From contig NZ_CAMICL010000052.1 in assembly GCF_946221105.1 (NCBI RefSeq), positions 1 through 13,182 on the forward strand: 13,182 nucleotides of DNA, read 5' to 3'. This stretch comes from an uncultured Corynebacterium sp. (GTDB lineage Bacteria; Actinomycetota; Actinomycetes; Mycobacteriales; Mycobacteriaceae). The translations under genes and the position numbers were made by a program. Positions 1 through 6,487 of the stretch are shown here, in pieces (position 1 is the stretch's first letter; each line of letters opens with the position of its first letter). The notes under the pieces are model-generated. The model ran no database searches. It saw only the letters and a program-made list of their open reading frames with translations, and was not told where the DNA came from.

Positions 1-758
1 GTGACGGAGTCGCCGGTGTGCACGCCCATCGCGTCCACGTTCTCAATGGTGGCGATGGCGATGCAATTATCCGCGGAGTCGCGGATGAGCTCCAGCTCAA
101 TTTCCTTCCAGCCCAGGATGGACTCCTCAATCAGCACGTTCGCCTCGGGCGAGGCCACCAGGCCGTCGCCGGCGATGCGGTGCAGGTCATCCATGTCGTA
201 GGCCAGGCCGGAACCCAAGCCGCCCATCGTGAACGAGGGGCGCACCACGCAGGGGAAGCCCAGCTCAGCGACGGTCTCTTCCACCTCTTCCATGGTGTAG
301 CACACGCGGGAGCGGGCGGATTCGCCGCCAATCTTGTCCACGATGTCCTTGAATTTCTGGCGGTCCTCGCCGCGCTCGATGGCGTCGATGTCCGCGCCGA
401 TGAGCTCCACGCCGTGCTTTTCCAGAATGCCCAGGCGGTCCAGCTTGATCGCCGTGTTCAGCGCAGTCTGGCCGCCGAGGGTGGGCAAAATAGCGTCGAC
501 CGGGTGGCCCTGCTCTGCTTCGCGGGCGAGGATGCGGTCGATGTAGCCGGGCTCAATCGGCTCCACGTAAGTGTGGTCGGCGAACTCCGGGTCGGTCATG
601 ATCGTCGCCGGGTTCGAGTTCACCAGCGTCACCCGCAGGCCCTCGTCCTTGAGCACGCGGCACGCCTGGGTGCCGGAGTAGTCGAACTCGCAGGCCTGGC
701 CGATCACGATCGGGCCGGAGCCGATGACCAGGACGTGGTTCAAATCGTTACGCTTCAT
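1..758 (-). CDS. carB: Carbamoyl-phosphate synthase large subunit, N-terminal part (cut by window edge)
   Basis: This gene makes carbamoyl phosphate from bicarbonate, two ATP and ammonia, feeding pyrimidine and arginine synthesis in the cytoplasm. Only the first 252 residues plus two bases of the next codon are visible, out of roughly 1070 to 1110 usual for the family. They cover the pre-ATP-grasp domain (VIGSGPIVIGQACEFDYSG near residues 11-29, NSNPATIMTD at 48-57, LPTLGGQTALN at 91-101) and the start of the first ATP-grasp domain (RPSFTMGG at 173-180, ESILGWKE at 212-219, GVHTGDSV at 245-252). Arg133 and Arg173 fit the ATP-binding arginines of E. coli CarB. The ATG at 758-756 is preceded by AGGAGAT and lies 23 bases after the carA stop, so the gene is the operon's downstream member. 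Nothing in the visible part looks damaged. The glutaminase-contact regions and the other synthetase half lie outside the window. Confidence 0.97.
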   Translation of the reverse strand, partial: MKRNDLNHVLVIGSGPIVIGQACEFDYSGTQACRVLKDEGLRVTLVNSNPATIMTDPEFADHTYVEPIEPGYIDRILAREAEQGHPVDAILPTLGGQTALNTAIKLDRLGILEKHGVELIGADIDAIERGEDRQKFKDIVDKIGGESARSRVCYTMEEVEETVAELGFPCVVRPSFTMGGLGSGLAYDMDDLHRIAGDGLVASPEANVLIEESILGWKEIELELIRDSADNCIAIATIENVDAMGVHTGDSV

Positions 759-781
759 GTCTGTATCTCCTGGTCTTTCTC

Positions 782-1261
782 TTAGGCTTCTTGCTTTTCG
801 ACGGCCACGTGTCCCCGCACCGTCTTTCCTTCGCGGACAGCGGCGGCCAGGTGACGAACGAGCTTTCGGGTGTCCACGCCCCACAGCCCGGTAATCCCCT
901 GCGCCTCGAGCTCCTCGGCGAGGGCGCGCTGGGCGTTGTGGTTGGAGGCGATGCGCGCGAGGTCGCGCACGATCACGGCTGCGGCCGTGATGTCGGTGCT
1001 GCCGGTGGCACCCTCGCCGGTCCAGCCGACGTTGCCCACCAGCGGGGTGGCAAAGACGAGGATCTGGCCGGCGCGTTCCGCCTCGCAGAGCTCGCGCTCG
1101 TAGCCGAACATGTCGGTGGTGAAGGTGACCTCGCCGGCGATCTCAGTGGTGCCATCAGCAGCTGGCGTCGCGCCGAAGATGAAGCCGGGGAAGGCGGAGC
1201 CGTCATCAAGCACGAGCGTTGCGCGCGTGCGCTGGGGTTGAGTGGTGGTGTTTTCAGACAT
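782..1261 (-). CDS. carA: Carbamoyl-phosphate synthase small subunit, N-terminal domain only (glutaminase domain absent)
   Basis: The product has 159 residues; CarA normally has about 380 to 390. Only the N-terminal domain is present: TLVLDDGSAFPG (15-26), GEVTFTTDMFGY (43-54), PLVGNVGW (73-80), VIVRDLARIASN (96-107) and GVDTRKLVRHL (128-138) align with E. coli CarA residues 1 to about 135. It ends in TAA at 784-782, close to the domain boundary. The class I amidotransferase domain, with the counterparts of E. coli Cys269, His353 and Glu355, is missing. Only 23 bases separate the stop from carB, so no remnant can be hidden there. The usual TGYQE and DPSY segments read FGYER and EAER. E. coli Ser47, which contacts glutamine, aligns with Glu62. 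The start is ATG, 3 bases after pyrC, with a GAAGG ribosome site inside pyrC. The long intact frame argues for a functional CarB-binding domain rather than random decay. The predicted enzyme cannot hydrolyse glutamine; use of free ammonia or of an amidotransferase encoded elsewhere is inference. Confidence 0.9.
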   Translation of the reverse strand: MSENTTTQPQRTRATLVLDDGSAFPGFIFGATPAADGTTEIAGEVTFTTDMFGYERELCEAERAGQILVFATPLVGNVGWTGEGATGSTDITAAAVIVRDLARIASNHNAQRALAEELEAQGITGLWGVDTRKLVRHLAAAVREGKTVRGHVAVEKQEA

Positions 1262-1264
1262 GGT

Positions 1265-2548
1265 TTACGCCTTCTTCGCGTCGTAGGTTTGGGTGCCGCG
1301 CAGCCAGGTGCCAACCACGCGGGCGGAAAATTCGATGCCTTCGTACGGGGTGTTGGAGGCCTTGGACGCCATCTCATCGCCGTAGGCGGTCCACGGCGAT
1401 TGCGGGTCCACCAGCACCAGGTTGGCCGGCTCGCCAACAGCAATCGGGCGGCCCTGGTCGTCCAAGCGCAGGATCTCGGCCGGGCGCTCGCTCATGACCT
1501 TGGCCACGAAGCGCCAGTCTGCCTCGCCCGGCTCCACGAAGATGCGGTGGACCACGGCGAGGGAAGTCTCCAGGCCGAGCATGCCGGGCTTGGCGTTTTC
1601 GAACTCCACGCACTTGTCTTCGGAGCCGTGCGGGGCGTGGTCGGTGGCTACCACGTCGACGGTGCCGTCGAGAAGCGCCTGCTTGAGCGCCTCGGCGTCG
1701 CGGGCCTCGCGCAGCGGCGGGTTCACGCGGAACAGGCCGTCATAGGTGGCGAGCTTCTCGTCGGTGAGCATGAGGTGGTGCGGCGTGACCTCGGCGGTGA
1801 CGTCGATGCCCTGGTTCTTGGCAAAGCGCAGAAGCTCCACGGTGCCCTCGGTGGAGGCGTGGCACAGGTGGTAGCGGCCGCCGTAGTCGCGGGTCATGAT
1901 CGCGTCGCGCGCCACAATGGACTCCTCCGCCACGCGCGGCCATCCGCGCAGCCCCAGGCGCGCGGCCTGCTCGCCCTCGTGGGCGACAGCACCTTCAGTC
2001 ATGCGGTGGTCCTCGGCGTGCTGCGCGAGCACCACGTCGTGCGCCTTGGCGTACTCGATGGCCCGGCGCATCAGCTGCGGGTCGTTGACGCACTTGCCGT
2101 CGTCGGAGAACATGCGCACGCCGCTGCGGGACATCAGCCCGATCTCGGTGAGCTGCTCTCCTTTAAGCCCCTGGGAGATGGAGCCGACCGGGTAGACATC
2201 GCACTTGCCGTACTCCTGGCCCTTCGTCCACACCGCCTCGGCGAGGAACGGCTGGTCTATCACCGGGGAGGTGTTCGCCATGGTGAACACGGCGGTGAAC
2301 CCGCCCTTGGCCGCGGCGTCGGAGCCGGTGGCGATGGTCTCGGTGTCCTCGCGGCCGGGCTCGCGCAGGTGCACGTGCATGTCCACCAGGCCCGGCAGCA
2401 GCACGTTGCCCCCGCAGTCCATGACCTCGTCCGCGTCGTCAAAGGGGTTCTCCCCGACCGCGTCGATCACGCCGTCGGCGACGTCGATGAGAATGTTGGT
2501 CACGTCCTCGCCGTACGGGCGGACGTTGTTCAAAGCGAGCGTGGTCAC
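1265..2548 (-). CDS. pyrC: Dihydroorotase (class I)
   Basis: This enzyme cyclises N-carbamoyl-L-aspartate to dihydroorotate, the third step of pyrimidine synthesis. Its 427 residues are the usual length for class I dihydroorotases of the cyclic amidohydrolase superfamily. The metal-site motifs are present: DMHVHLREPG (56-65, His58 and His60), FSDDGK (147-152), QHAED (176-180, His177), YHLCHAST (226-233, His227 and His230) and ATDHAPH (301-307, Asp303). The substrate loop reads MANTSPV instead of the commoner MPNTNPV. The start is GTG at 2548-2546, overlapping the pyrB stop as GTGA and preceded by GGAAGGAG inside the pyrB end, so translation is probably coupled. The TAA stop is 3 bases before carA. 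Confidence 0.97.
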   Translation of the reverse strand: MTTLALNNVRPYGEDVTNILIDVADGVIDAVGENPFDDADEVMDCGGNVLLPGLVDMHVHLREPGREDTETIATGSDAAAKGGFTAVFTMANTSPVIDQPFLAEAVWTKGQEYGKCDVYPVGSISQGLKGEQLTEIGLMSRSGVRMFSDDGKCVNDPQLMRRAIEYAKAHDVVLAQHAEDHRMTEGAVAHEGEQAARLGLRGWPRVAEESIVARDAIMTRDYGGRYHLCHASTEGTVELLRFAKNQGIDVTAEVTPHHLMLTDEKLATYDGLFRVNPPLREARDAEALKQALLDGTVDVVATDHAPHGSEDKCVEFENAKPGMLGLETSLAVVHRIFVEPGEADWRFVAKVMSERPAEILRLDDQGRPIAVGEPANLVLVDPQSPWTAYGDEMASKASNTPYEGIEFSARVVGTWLRGTQTYDAKKA

Positions 2549-3495
2549 TTGCTGGCTCCTTCCTCATTGCCGCCCTGCTCGCCAGAGCTGGCGAGCAGGG
2601 TAAACAGCACGGCCATGCGGGTGTAGACACCGTTGGAGACCTGGCCCAGCACCACGGCGTTGTCGCGGTCCGCGACGTCGAAGTTGATTTCCATGCCGCG
2701 CAGCATCGGACCCGGGTGCATGATCAGCGCCGAGTCCTTCATGCGGTTCGCGCGGTCCTTGCTCAGCCCGTACAGGGTGGCGTACTCGCGGTGCGACGGG
2801 AAGAACCCGCCGTGCATGCGCTCAGCCTGCACGCGCAGCATCATCACCACGTCCGCCTGCTCGACCTCCGCGTCGAAGTCGTGCGACACGCGCGCCGGCC
2901 AGTACTGCACACCGGTGGGCAGCAGCGTCGGCGGGGCCACCAGCACAACCTCGGCGCCGAGGGTGTGCAGCAGGTCCACGTTGGAGCGCGCCACGCGCGA
3001 GTGCAGGATGTCGCCGACGATGAGCACGGTCTTGCCCGCCACGTCGCCGATGTGCTGGCGCATGGTCACCGCGTCCAAAAGCGCCTGGGTGGGATGCTGG
3101 TGCTGGCCGTCGCCGGCGTTGATGATGCTGGTTTCCGGCAGCCACGTGCGCAGAAGCTGGGATGCGCCCGAGGCCGGGTGGCGCATGATGATCGCGTCCG
3201 CGCCGATGGCCTCGAGGGTGGCGGCGGTGTCTTTGAGCGACTCGCCCTTCTTCACCGACGACGAGGACGCGGACAGGTTGATCACGTCCGCGCTCATCCA
3301 CTTGCCCGCGGTCTCAAACGAGGAGCGGGTGCGGGTGGAGTTTTCGTAGAACAGCGTCATCACGGTGCGCCCGCGCAGGGTGGGCAGCTTTTTTATCTCG
3401 CGGCCGTCCAGGGCTTCGCGGAAGCGGTCCGCCTCGTCCATCAGGCCGACAATTTCCTCGCGGGAAAGGTCCGCGATGTCGATCAGGTGCTTCAT
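2545..3495 (-). CDS. pyrB: Aspartate carbamoyltransferase catalytic subunit
   Basis: This enzyme condenses carbamoyl phosphate with aspartate to give N-carbamoyl-aspartate, the committed pyrimidine step, and so uses the product of CarA/CarB encoded downstream. Its 316 residues are normal for the catalytic chain. The carbamoyl-phosphate site STRTR is at 53-57 within ENSTRTRSSFE. The 80s loop has KKGES (82-86). HPTQ is at 134-137, GDILHSRVARSN at 161-172 and HPGPMLRG at 260-267. No pyrI regulatory chain is next to it, as expected when PyrR controls the operon. The ATG at 3495-3493 directly abuts the pyrR TAA stop and has GGGAGG as ribosome site inside the pyrR end. The C-terminal tail after about residue 303 is short and polar. 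Confidence 0.98.
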   Translation of the reverse strand: MKHLIDIADLSREEIVGLMDEADRFREALDGREIKKLPTLRGRTVMTLFYENSTRTRSSFETAGKWMSADVINLSASSSSVKKGESLKDTAATLEAIGADAIIMRHPASGASQLLRTWLPETSIINAGDGQHQHPTQALLDAVTMRQHIGDVAGKTVLIVGDILHSRVARSNVDLLHTLGAEVVLVAPPTLLPTGVQYWPARVSHDFDAEVEQADVVMMLRVQAERMHGGFFPSHREYATLYGLSKDRANRMKDSALIMHPGPMLRGMEINFDVADRDNAVVLGQVSNGVYTRMAVLFTLLASSGEQGGNEEGASK

Positions 3496-4056
3496 TTACG
3501 CCTCCCTAGCCAGCGTGACCCGGTCCTCGGCGTCGAGCGGCGTCAGCGACACGGTGACGTCCTCGTCCTTCGAGGTGGGGATGTTTTTGCCCACGTAGTC
3601 CGCGCGGATGGGCAGTTCTCTGTGGCCGCGGTCCACTAGCACCGCCAGCTGGATGGCTGCGGGGCGGCCGATGTCGCGCAAGGAATCCAGCGCCGCGCGG
3701 ATGGTGCGGCCGGAGTACAGCACGTCGTCGACAAGGATGACCACTGCCCCGTCAATGTCCACCGGGATGTTAGTGGGCCGCAGGGCGCGGTGGGGGCGGT
3801 TGCGCAAGTCGTCGCGGTACAGCGTCACGTCCAGGCTGCCCACGGGGATTGCTACCCCGGAAAATTCTTCAACGGCCTCTGCAATGCGCTGCGCCAGCGG
3901 CACTCCCCCGGACGGAATTCCCAGCAGCACAACCTGCGGACTGGTCTCATCGTCCAACGCCGTTTTTTCGATGATCTGGTGCGCGATGCGTGCAACAGTG
4001 CGGCCGACGTCTTGAGCGTTCAGCAACTCAACGGTCGACCGTTCGTTCTCACTCAT
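3496..4056 (-). CDS. pyrR: PyrR, bifunctional pyrimidine operon regulator / uracil phosphoribosyltransferase
   Basis: PyrR binds pyr mRNA when UMP is high and usually also makes UMP from uracil and PRPP. The 186-residue protein is a type I phosphoribosyltransferase. Its PRPP-binding loop VILVDDVLYSGRT is at residues 106-118. GIPSGGVPLAQRI (46-58), DVTLYRDD (76-83) and VDRGHRELPIRADYVGKNIP (141-160) are typical of PyrR rather than of Upp. It is the first gene of the minus-strand pyr operon. The ATG at 4056-4054 follows a strong ribosome site (GGAAGGAGG, 4069-4061). That site is adjoined by a hairpin resembling the PyrR RNA target, so the gene may repress its own translation and that of the coupled genes after it. 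PyrR acting by translational repression is known from Mycobacterium smegmatis; its use here is inference. Confidence 0.97.
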   Translation of the reverse strand: MSENERSTVELLNAQDVGRTVARIAHQIIEKTALDDETSPQVVLLGIPSGGVPLAQRIAEAVEEFSGVAIPVGSLDVTLYRDDLRNRPHRALRPTNIPVDIDGAVVILVDDVLYSGRTIRAALDSLRDIGRPAAIQLAVLVDRGHRELPIRADYVGKNIPTSKDEDVTVSLTPLDAEDRVTLAREA

Positions 4057-4069
4057 CGAACCTCCTTCC

Positions 4070-4085
4070 CCGCCTCACAGTGCGG
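4070..4085 (-). promoter_or_regulatory. Candidate PyrR-binding hairpin adjoining the pyrR ribosome site
   Basis: The pyrR leader RNA reads CCGCACUGUGAGGCGG here. It can fold as CCGC, a bulged A, then a C-G pair closing loop UGUGA, and GCGG: five pairs with one bulge. Its CUGUGAGGC matches the core (CNGNGAGGY) of the PyrR consensus ARUCCNGNGAGGYU, but the flanking A, UC and last U do not match. The hairpin ends one base before GGAAGGAGG. Protein bound here would cover the ribosome site. This is read from sequence only; no energy was computed. Confidence 0.5.
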
Positions 4086-4104
4086 AATTTAAAGGATTTC
4101 GAAC

Positions 4105-4125
4105 CGGCCCCGCCTGCCGGGGCCG
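4105..4125 (-). promoter_or_regulatory. Strong GC hairpin in the pyr leader
   Basis: This is a perfect 8-bp inverted repeat, CGGCCCCG and CGGGGCCG, with a 5-base loop. On the minus strand it lies in the 5' leader of pyrR, about 50 bases before the start codon. No run of U follows on either strand, so it does not look like an intrinsic terminator. An mRNA-stabilising or regulatory structure is more likely. Confidence 0.55.
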
Positions 4126-4149
4126 TGTGTAGTCTTGGGACCGCGTTTC

Positions 4150-4158
4150 ACCTTAGCA
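4150..4158 (-). promoter_or_regulatory. Possible extended -10 box of the pyr operon
   Basis: TGCTAAGGT on the minus strand fits an extended -10 pattern (TGN TANNNT). It would place the transcript start near 4143 and give a leader of about 87 bases containing both hairpins. A TTGATA lies only 11 bases further upstream, too close for a standard -35 element, so support is weak. Confidence 0.3.
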
Positions 4159-4174
4159 CCTGCATGTATCAACC

Positions 4175-4182
4175 GGGAAGGA
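4175..4182 (+). promoter_or_regulatory. Ribosome binding site of the epimerase-family gene
   Basis: GGGAAGGA ends four bases before the ATG at 4187 and fixes this start. No convincing promoter could be placed for the plus-strand operon in the remaining intergenic space. Confidence 0.65.
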
Positions 4183-4186
4183 TTCC

Positions 4187-5518
4187 ATGGGCATCCACGC
4201 TGAGTACACCCTCCCGTTCGACCGCGACACCGTCTGGCGCTGGCACACCCGCCCAGGCGCGGTCACCCGCCTTACCCCCGGTTTCCTGCCGATGCGGGTG
4301 GCAAGCGAAGCGGCGTCGATACGCAGCGGCACCACAGTGTTCCGCCTCCCCGCGGGCCAAAAGTGGGTCGCGCGCCACCTCGCCGACGGCTACGTCGCGG
4401 GCCACCAGTTCACCGATGTCGCCGCGAACCAGTCGGTGCGCGCGGCCACCGGTTGGCGCCATGTGCACCGTTTCGAGGACGCGGGCGAGGGCACATTGCT
4501 TATCGACGACGTCAGCGCCCGCATCCCAGAAGCCGCGCTCCGCCCCGCCTGGGCTTACCGCCAGCGCCAGTTGGTGGAGGACCTGCGGTTCATCGCTTCC
4601 CTGCCTCACGCCGCCCCGAAGACGGTGGCCATGACCGGCTCCAGCGGCCTCGTCGGCACCCACCTGCGCGCGCAGCTGACCACCGCCGGGCACACCGTGA
4701 TCCCTCTGGTGCGCGGACAGGCGGGTCCCGGCGAGCGGCACTGGGACATGGACAACCCGGCGCCCGACCTGCTGCGCGGCGTGGACGGGGTGATCCACCT
4801 CGCGGGCGAGACCATCATGGGCCGGTTCACCGAGGAAAAGAAGCGCAGCATCCGCGACTCGCGTGTGGAGCCCACCCGCAGACTCGCTCGCCTCGCCGCG
4901 GACTCGGGAGTGGAGGTCTTCGTGGGCGCCTCGGCCGTGGGCTACTACGGCACCGATGCCGGCAGCGTGCCTCGCACCGAAGCTGACGGGCCCGGAGAGG
5001 GGTTCTTGGCCGAGGTCTGCGACGCGTGGGAGGACGCCGCCAACGTCGACGGGGTACGCAGCGTGCACATCCGCACCGGGCTGGCGCTGTCCAGCGCGGG
5101 CGGGCTGCTGCCGGTGCTCAAGGCCAGCGTCAACGCGGGGCTCACCGCGCAGTTCGGCCGCGGCGATTTCTGGATGAGCTGGGTGGCACTGGACGACCTG
5201 ACCGACTATTACATGCGCGCCCTGCTGGACAAGACGGTCTCCGGGCCCGTCAACGCCACTGCGCCAGAGCCGGTGACCAACGCCGAAATGTCTTCCGCCC
5301 TCGCTCGCCTGCTGCGCCGGCCGGACCTGTTTCCCATCCCGACGTTCGGCCCGAAACTGCTGCTGGGCGAAGAAGGCGCGCACGAGCTCGCGCTGGCGGA
5401 CCAACGTGTCCTGCCCACCGTGGCGGCCGAGCACGGCTGGCGGCTGCGCTACCCCACCCTCGACGCAGCCCTGCGCCACGAGTTGGGCCGCGAGCAGCTG
5501 CTAGTCTCGCAGGCGTGA
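4187..5518 (+). CDS. SRPBCC domain / NAD-dependent epimerase-like protein (TIGR01777 type)
   Basis: The 443-residue protein has three parts. Residues 1 to about 140 form an SRPBCC (START-like) hydrophobic-ligand fold. Residues from about 146 form an atypical short-chain dehydrogenase with nucleotide loop TGSSGLVGTHL (150-160), GVIHLAGE (201-208), GASAVGYYG (247-255) and WMSWVALDD (329-337). The end, from about residue 370, looks like the DUF1731 C-terminal domain common to this family. The family is called nucleotide-sugar epimerase-like, but its substrate is not established; the added SRPBCC domain suggests a hydrophobic ligand. It starts at ATG with a good ribosome site and is the first gene of a three-gene operon divergent from pyrR. 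Its TGA overlaps the GTG start of the next gene by four bases (GTGA). No membrane segment or signal peptide is seen. Confidence 0.9.
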   Translation: MGIHAEYTLPFDRDTVWRWHTRPGAVTRLTPGFLPMRVASEAASIRSGTTVFRLPAGQKWVARHLADGYVAGHQFTDVAANQSVRAATGWRHVHRFEDAGEGTLLIDDVSARIPEAALRPAWAYRQRQLVEDLRFIASLPHAAPKTVAMTGSSGLVGTHLRAQLTTAGHTVIPLVRGQAGPGERHWDMDNPAPDLLRGVDGVIHLAGETIMGRFTEEKKRSIRDSRVEPTRRLARLAADSGVEVFVGASAVGYYGTDAGSVPRTEADGPGEGFLAEVCDAWEDAANVDGVRSVHIRTGLALSSAGGLLPVLKASVNAGLTAQFGRGDFWMSWVALDDLTDYYMRALLDKTVSGPVNATAPEPVTNAEMSSALARLLRRPDLFPIPTFGPKLLLGEEGAHELALADQRVLPTVAAEHGWRLRYPTLDAALRHELGREQLLVSQA

Positions 5519-5997
5519 CTACAGATCAAACCGAAGAGCCCGTCCAGCCGAGCGAGCACCCCGAACGCAACGTGACCGAGCAGGTCACGCCCGAGGCCGT
5601 CGCCGCGATCTTCGAGGAAGAAAACCTCGAGTACCGCATCGAAGACCAGGCAGTGCGCTCCGGCTTCATCAACGCCGCCATCGTGGTCGCCATCGACGGC
5701 GACCACCTCGTGTTCGAAGCACTGTGGCGCGGCGAGTTCCCGCGCGAAATGGCGCCGAAGGTGCTCTACGCGTGCAACGAGCACAACCAGACGCACTTCG
5801 CGCCCACCCTGCGCTTCTTCGAGCGCGGCGAGGACCAGCTGGCCATCAGCGCTATCCGCGCGATGCGCATCGCCGAAGGTGCGTCGTTCAACCAGCTCGG
5901 CGCGTTCATCGCCAGCTCCATCGACACCACGTTGCAGGCCTTCGACTTTTTGAAGAACACTTTCCCCACCGTTGTCACCTGGGAGGAGCCGCAGTAA
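5515..5997 (+). CDS. YbjN domain-containing protein (first of a pair)
   Basis: This 160-residue soluble protein has an acidic, polar first 25 residues followed by a YbjN-type domain, a fold related to type III secretion chaperones. Recognisable parts are VTPEAVAAIFEEENLEY (24-40), DGDHLVFEALWRGEFPREMA (62-81) and SFNQLGAFIASSIDTTL near the end. The exact biochemical role of such proteins is unknown; they are often labelled sensory transduction regulators by similarity. The GTG at 5515 overlaps the preceding stop as GTGA with no clear ribosome site of its own. This implies translation coupled to the epimerase-like gene. A GTG at residue 20 (position 5572) has no ribosome site either, so the upstream start is preferred. 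The TAA stop overlaps the next ATG by one base. Confidence 0.82.
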   Translation: MTTDQTEEPVQPSEHPERNVTEQVTPEAVAAIFEEENLEYRIEDQAVRSGFINAAIVVAIDGDHLVFEALWRGEFPREMAPKVLYACNEHNQTHFAPTLRFFERGEDQLAISAIRAMRIAEGASFNQLGAFIASSIDTTLQAFDFLKNTFPTVVTWEEPQ

Positions 5998-6479
5998 TGG
6001 GCAACGCAACGCTCGTGACCATCGACCGCGTGATCAAGGCCATGGCCGGCCACGACGTGGAGGTCTCCGACGACCCCTCGGGCCGCGCGGGCCACACCAA
6101 CGTCAACGGCTACAACCTGCTGTTCGTCCTGCTGGATTCCGTGCTCATCGTGCGCGCGGACTCCGTCACCGACACCCCGGCGGACACCCCGGACGCCACC
6201 TTGTACCTGGCGGCCAACCAAGTCAACAGCTCCTACCTGGATGCACGCGCACTCGTGGTCAACCGCACCGAGAACCTCGTCGTGCGCACCGAAGCTGAAG
6301 TCCAGGTGGGCGCGGGACTCGCAGACGACCAGCTTTCCAATTCGCTCAAGGCCGCCGTCGACGGCGTGCTGGCCACCCAGGACGCGATGCGCGCGCTGGT
6401 CAGCGAGATCCAGAAGCAGGCCGGGGCCGCCGGCGTCGCCCCGACCGATGGCGACGACAGCGCGAACTCCGCCGACTAG
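5997..6479 (+). CDS. YbjN domain-containing protein (second of a pair)
   Basis: This is also 160 residues and matches the actinobacterial YbjN-like pattern. It has a short N-terminal helix (VTIDRVIKAMAGHDVEV), a middle strand region with NVNGYNLLFVLLDSVLIVRAD, LYLAANQVNSSYLDARALVV, and a helical part QLSNSLKAAVDGVLATQDAM. The last 20 residues are low-complexity (A, G, D, S). The ATG at 5997 overlaps the preceding TAA (TAATG) and has GGAGGA 9 bases before it. It shares length and general fold with its neighbour, but the two are diverged, so they may act as a heteromeric pair; this is inference. Its TAG stop shares CTAG with the stop of the convergent ppk2 gene. Confidence 0.82.
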   Translation: MGNATLVTIDRVIKAMAGHDVEVSDDPSGRAGHTNVNGYNLLFVLLDSVLIVRADSVTDTPADTPDATLYLAANQVNSSYLDARALVVNRTENLVVRTEAEVQVGAGLADDQLSNSLKAAVDGVLATQDAMRALVSEIQKQAGAAGVAPTDGDDSANSAD

Positions 6480-6487
6480 GAGTTCGC
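6462..6487. terminator. Hairpin over the convergent stop codons
   Basis: The 9-bp perfect inverted repeat GCGAACTCC / GGAGTTCGC encloses an 8-base loop. The shared CTAG (6476-6479) occupies the end of the loop and the first base of the right arm. It sits where the plus-strand YbjN operon and minus-strand ppk2 meet. Neither strand has a U run after the stem, so efficient intrinsic termination is uncertain. It may be a factor-assisted bidirectional terminator or an RNA 3'-end stabiliser. Confidence 0.45.

Noticed and set aside
759..781. A frameshifted remnant of the CarA glutaminase domain after the carA stop
   Set aside because: Only 23 bases separate the carA stop from the carB start, so the missing 230 to 240 residues cannot be hidden there in another frame, and no amidotransferase motif was seen elsewhere in the window.
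791..2626. Long open frame on the plus strand (about 611 codons) opposite carA and pyrC
   Set aside because: It is the antisense shadow of high-GC genes with clear families on the minus strand; its translation is Ala/Gly/His/Val-rich without domains.
4105..4125. The GC hairpin as an intrinsic terminator or classical PyrR attenuator
   Set aside because: No U run follows the stem on either strand, and no overlapping antiterminator like that of Bacillus is apparent.
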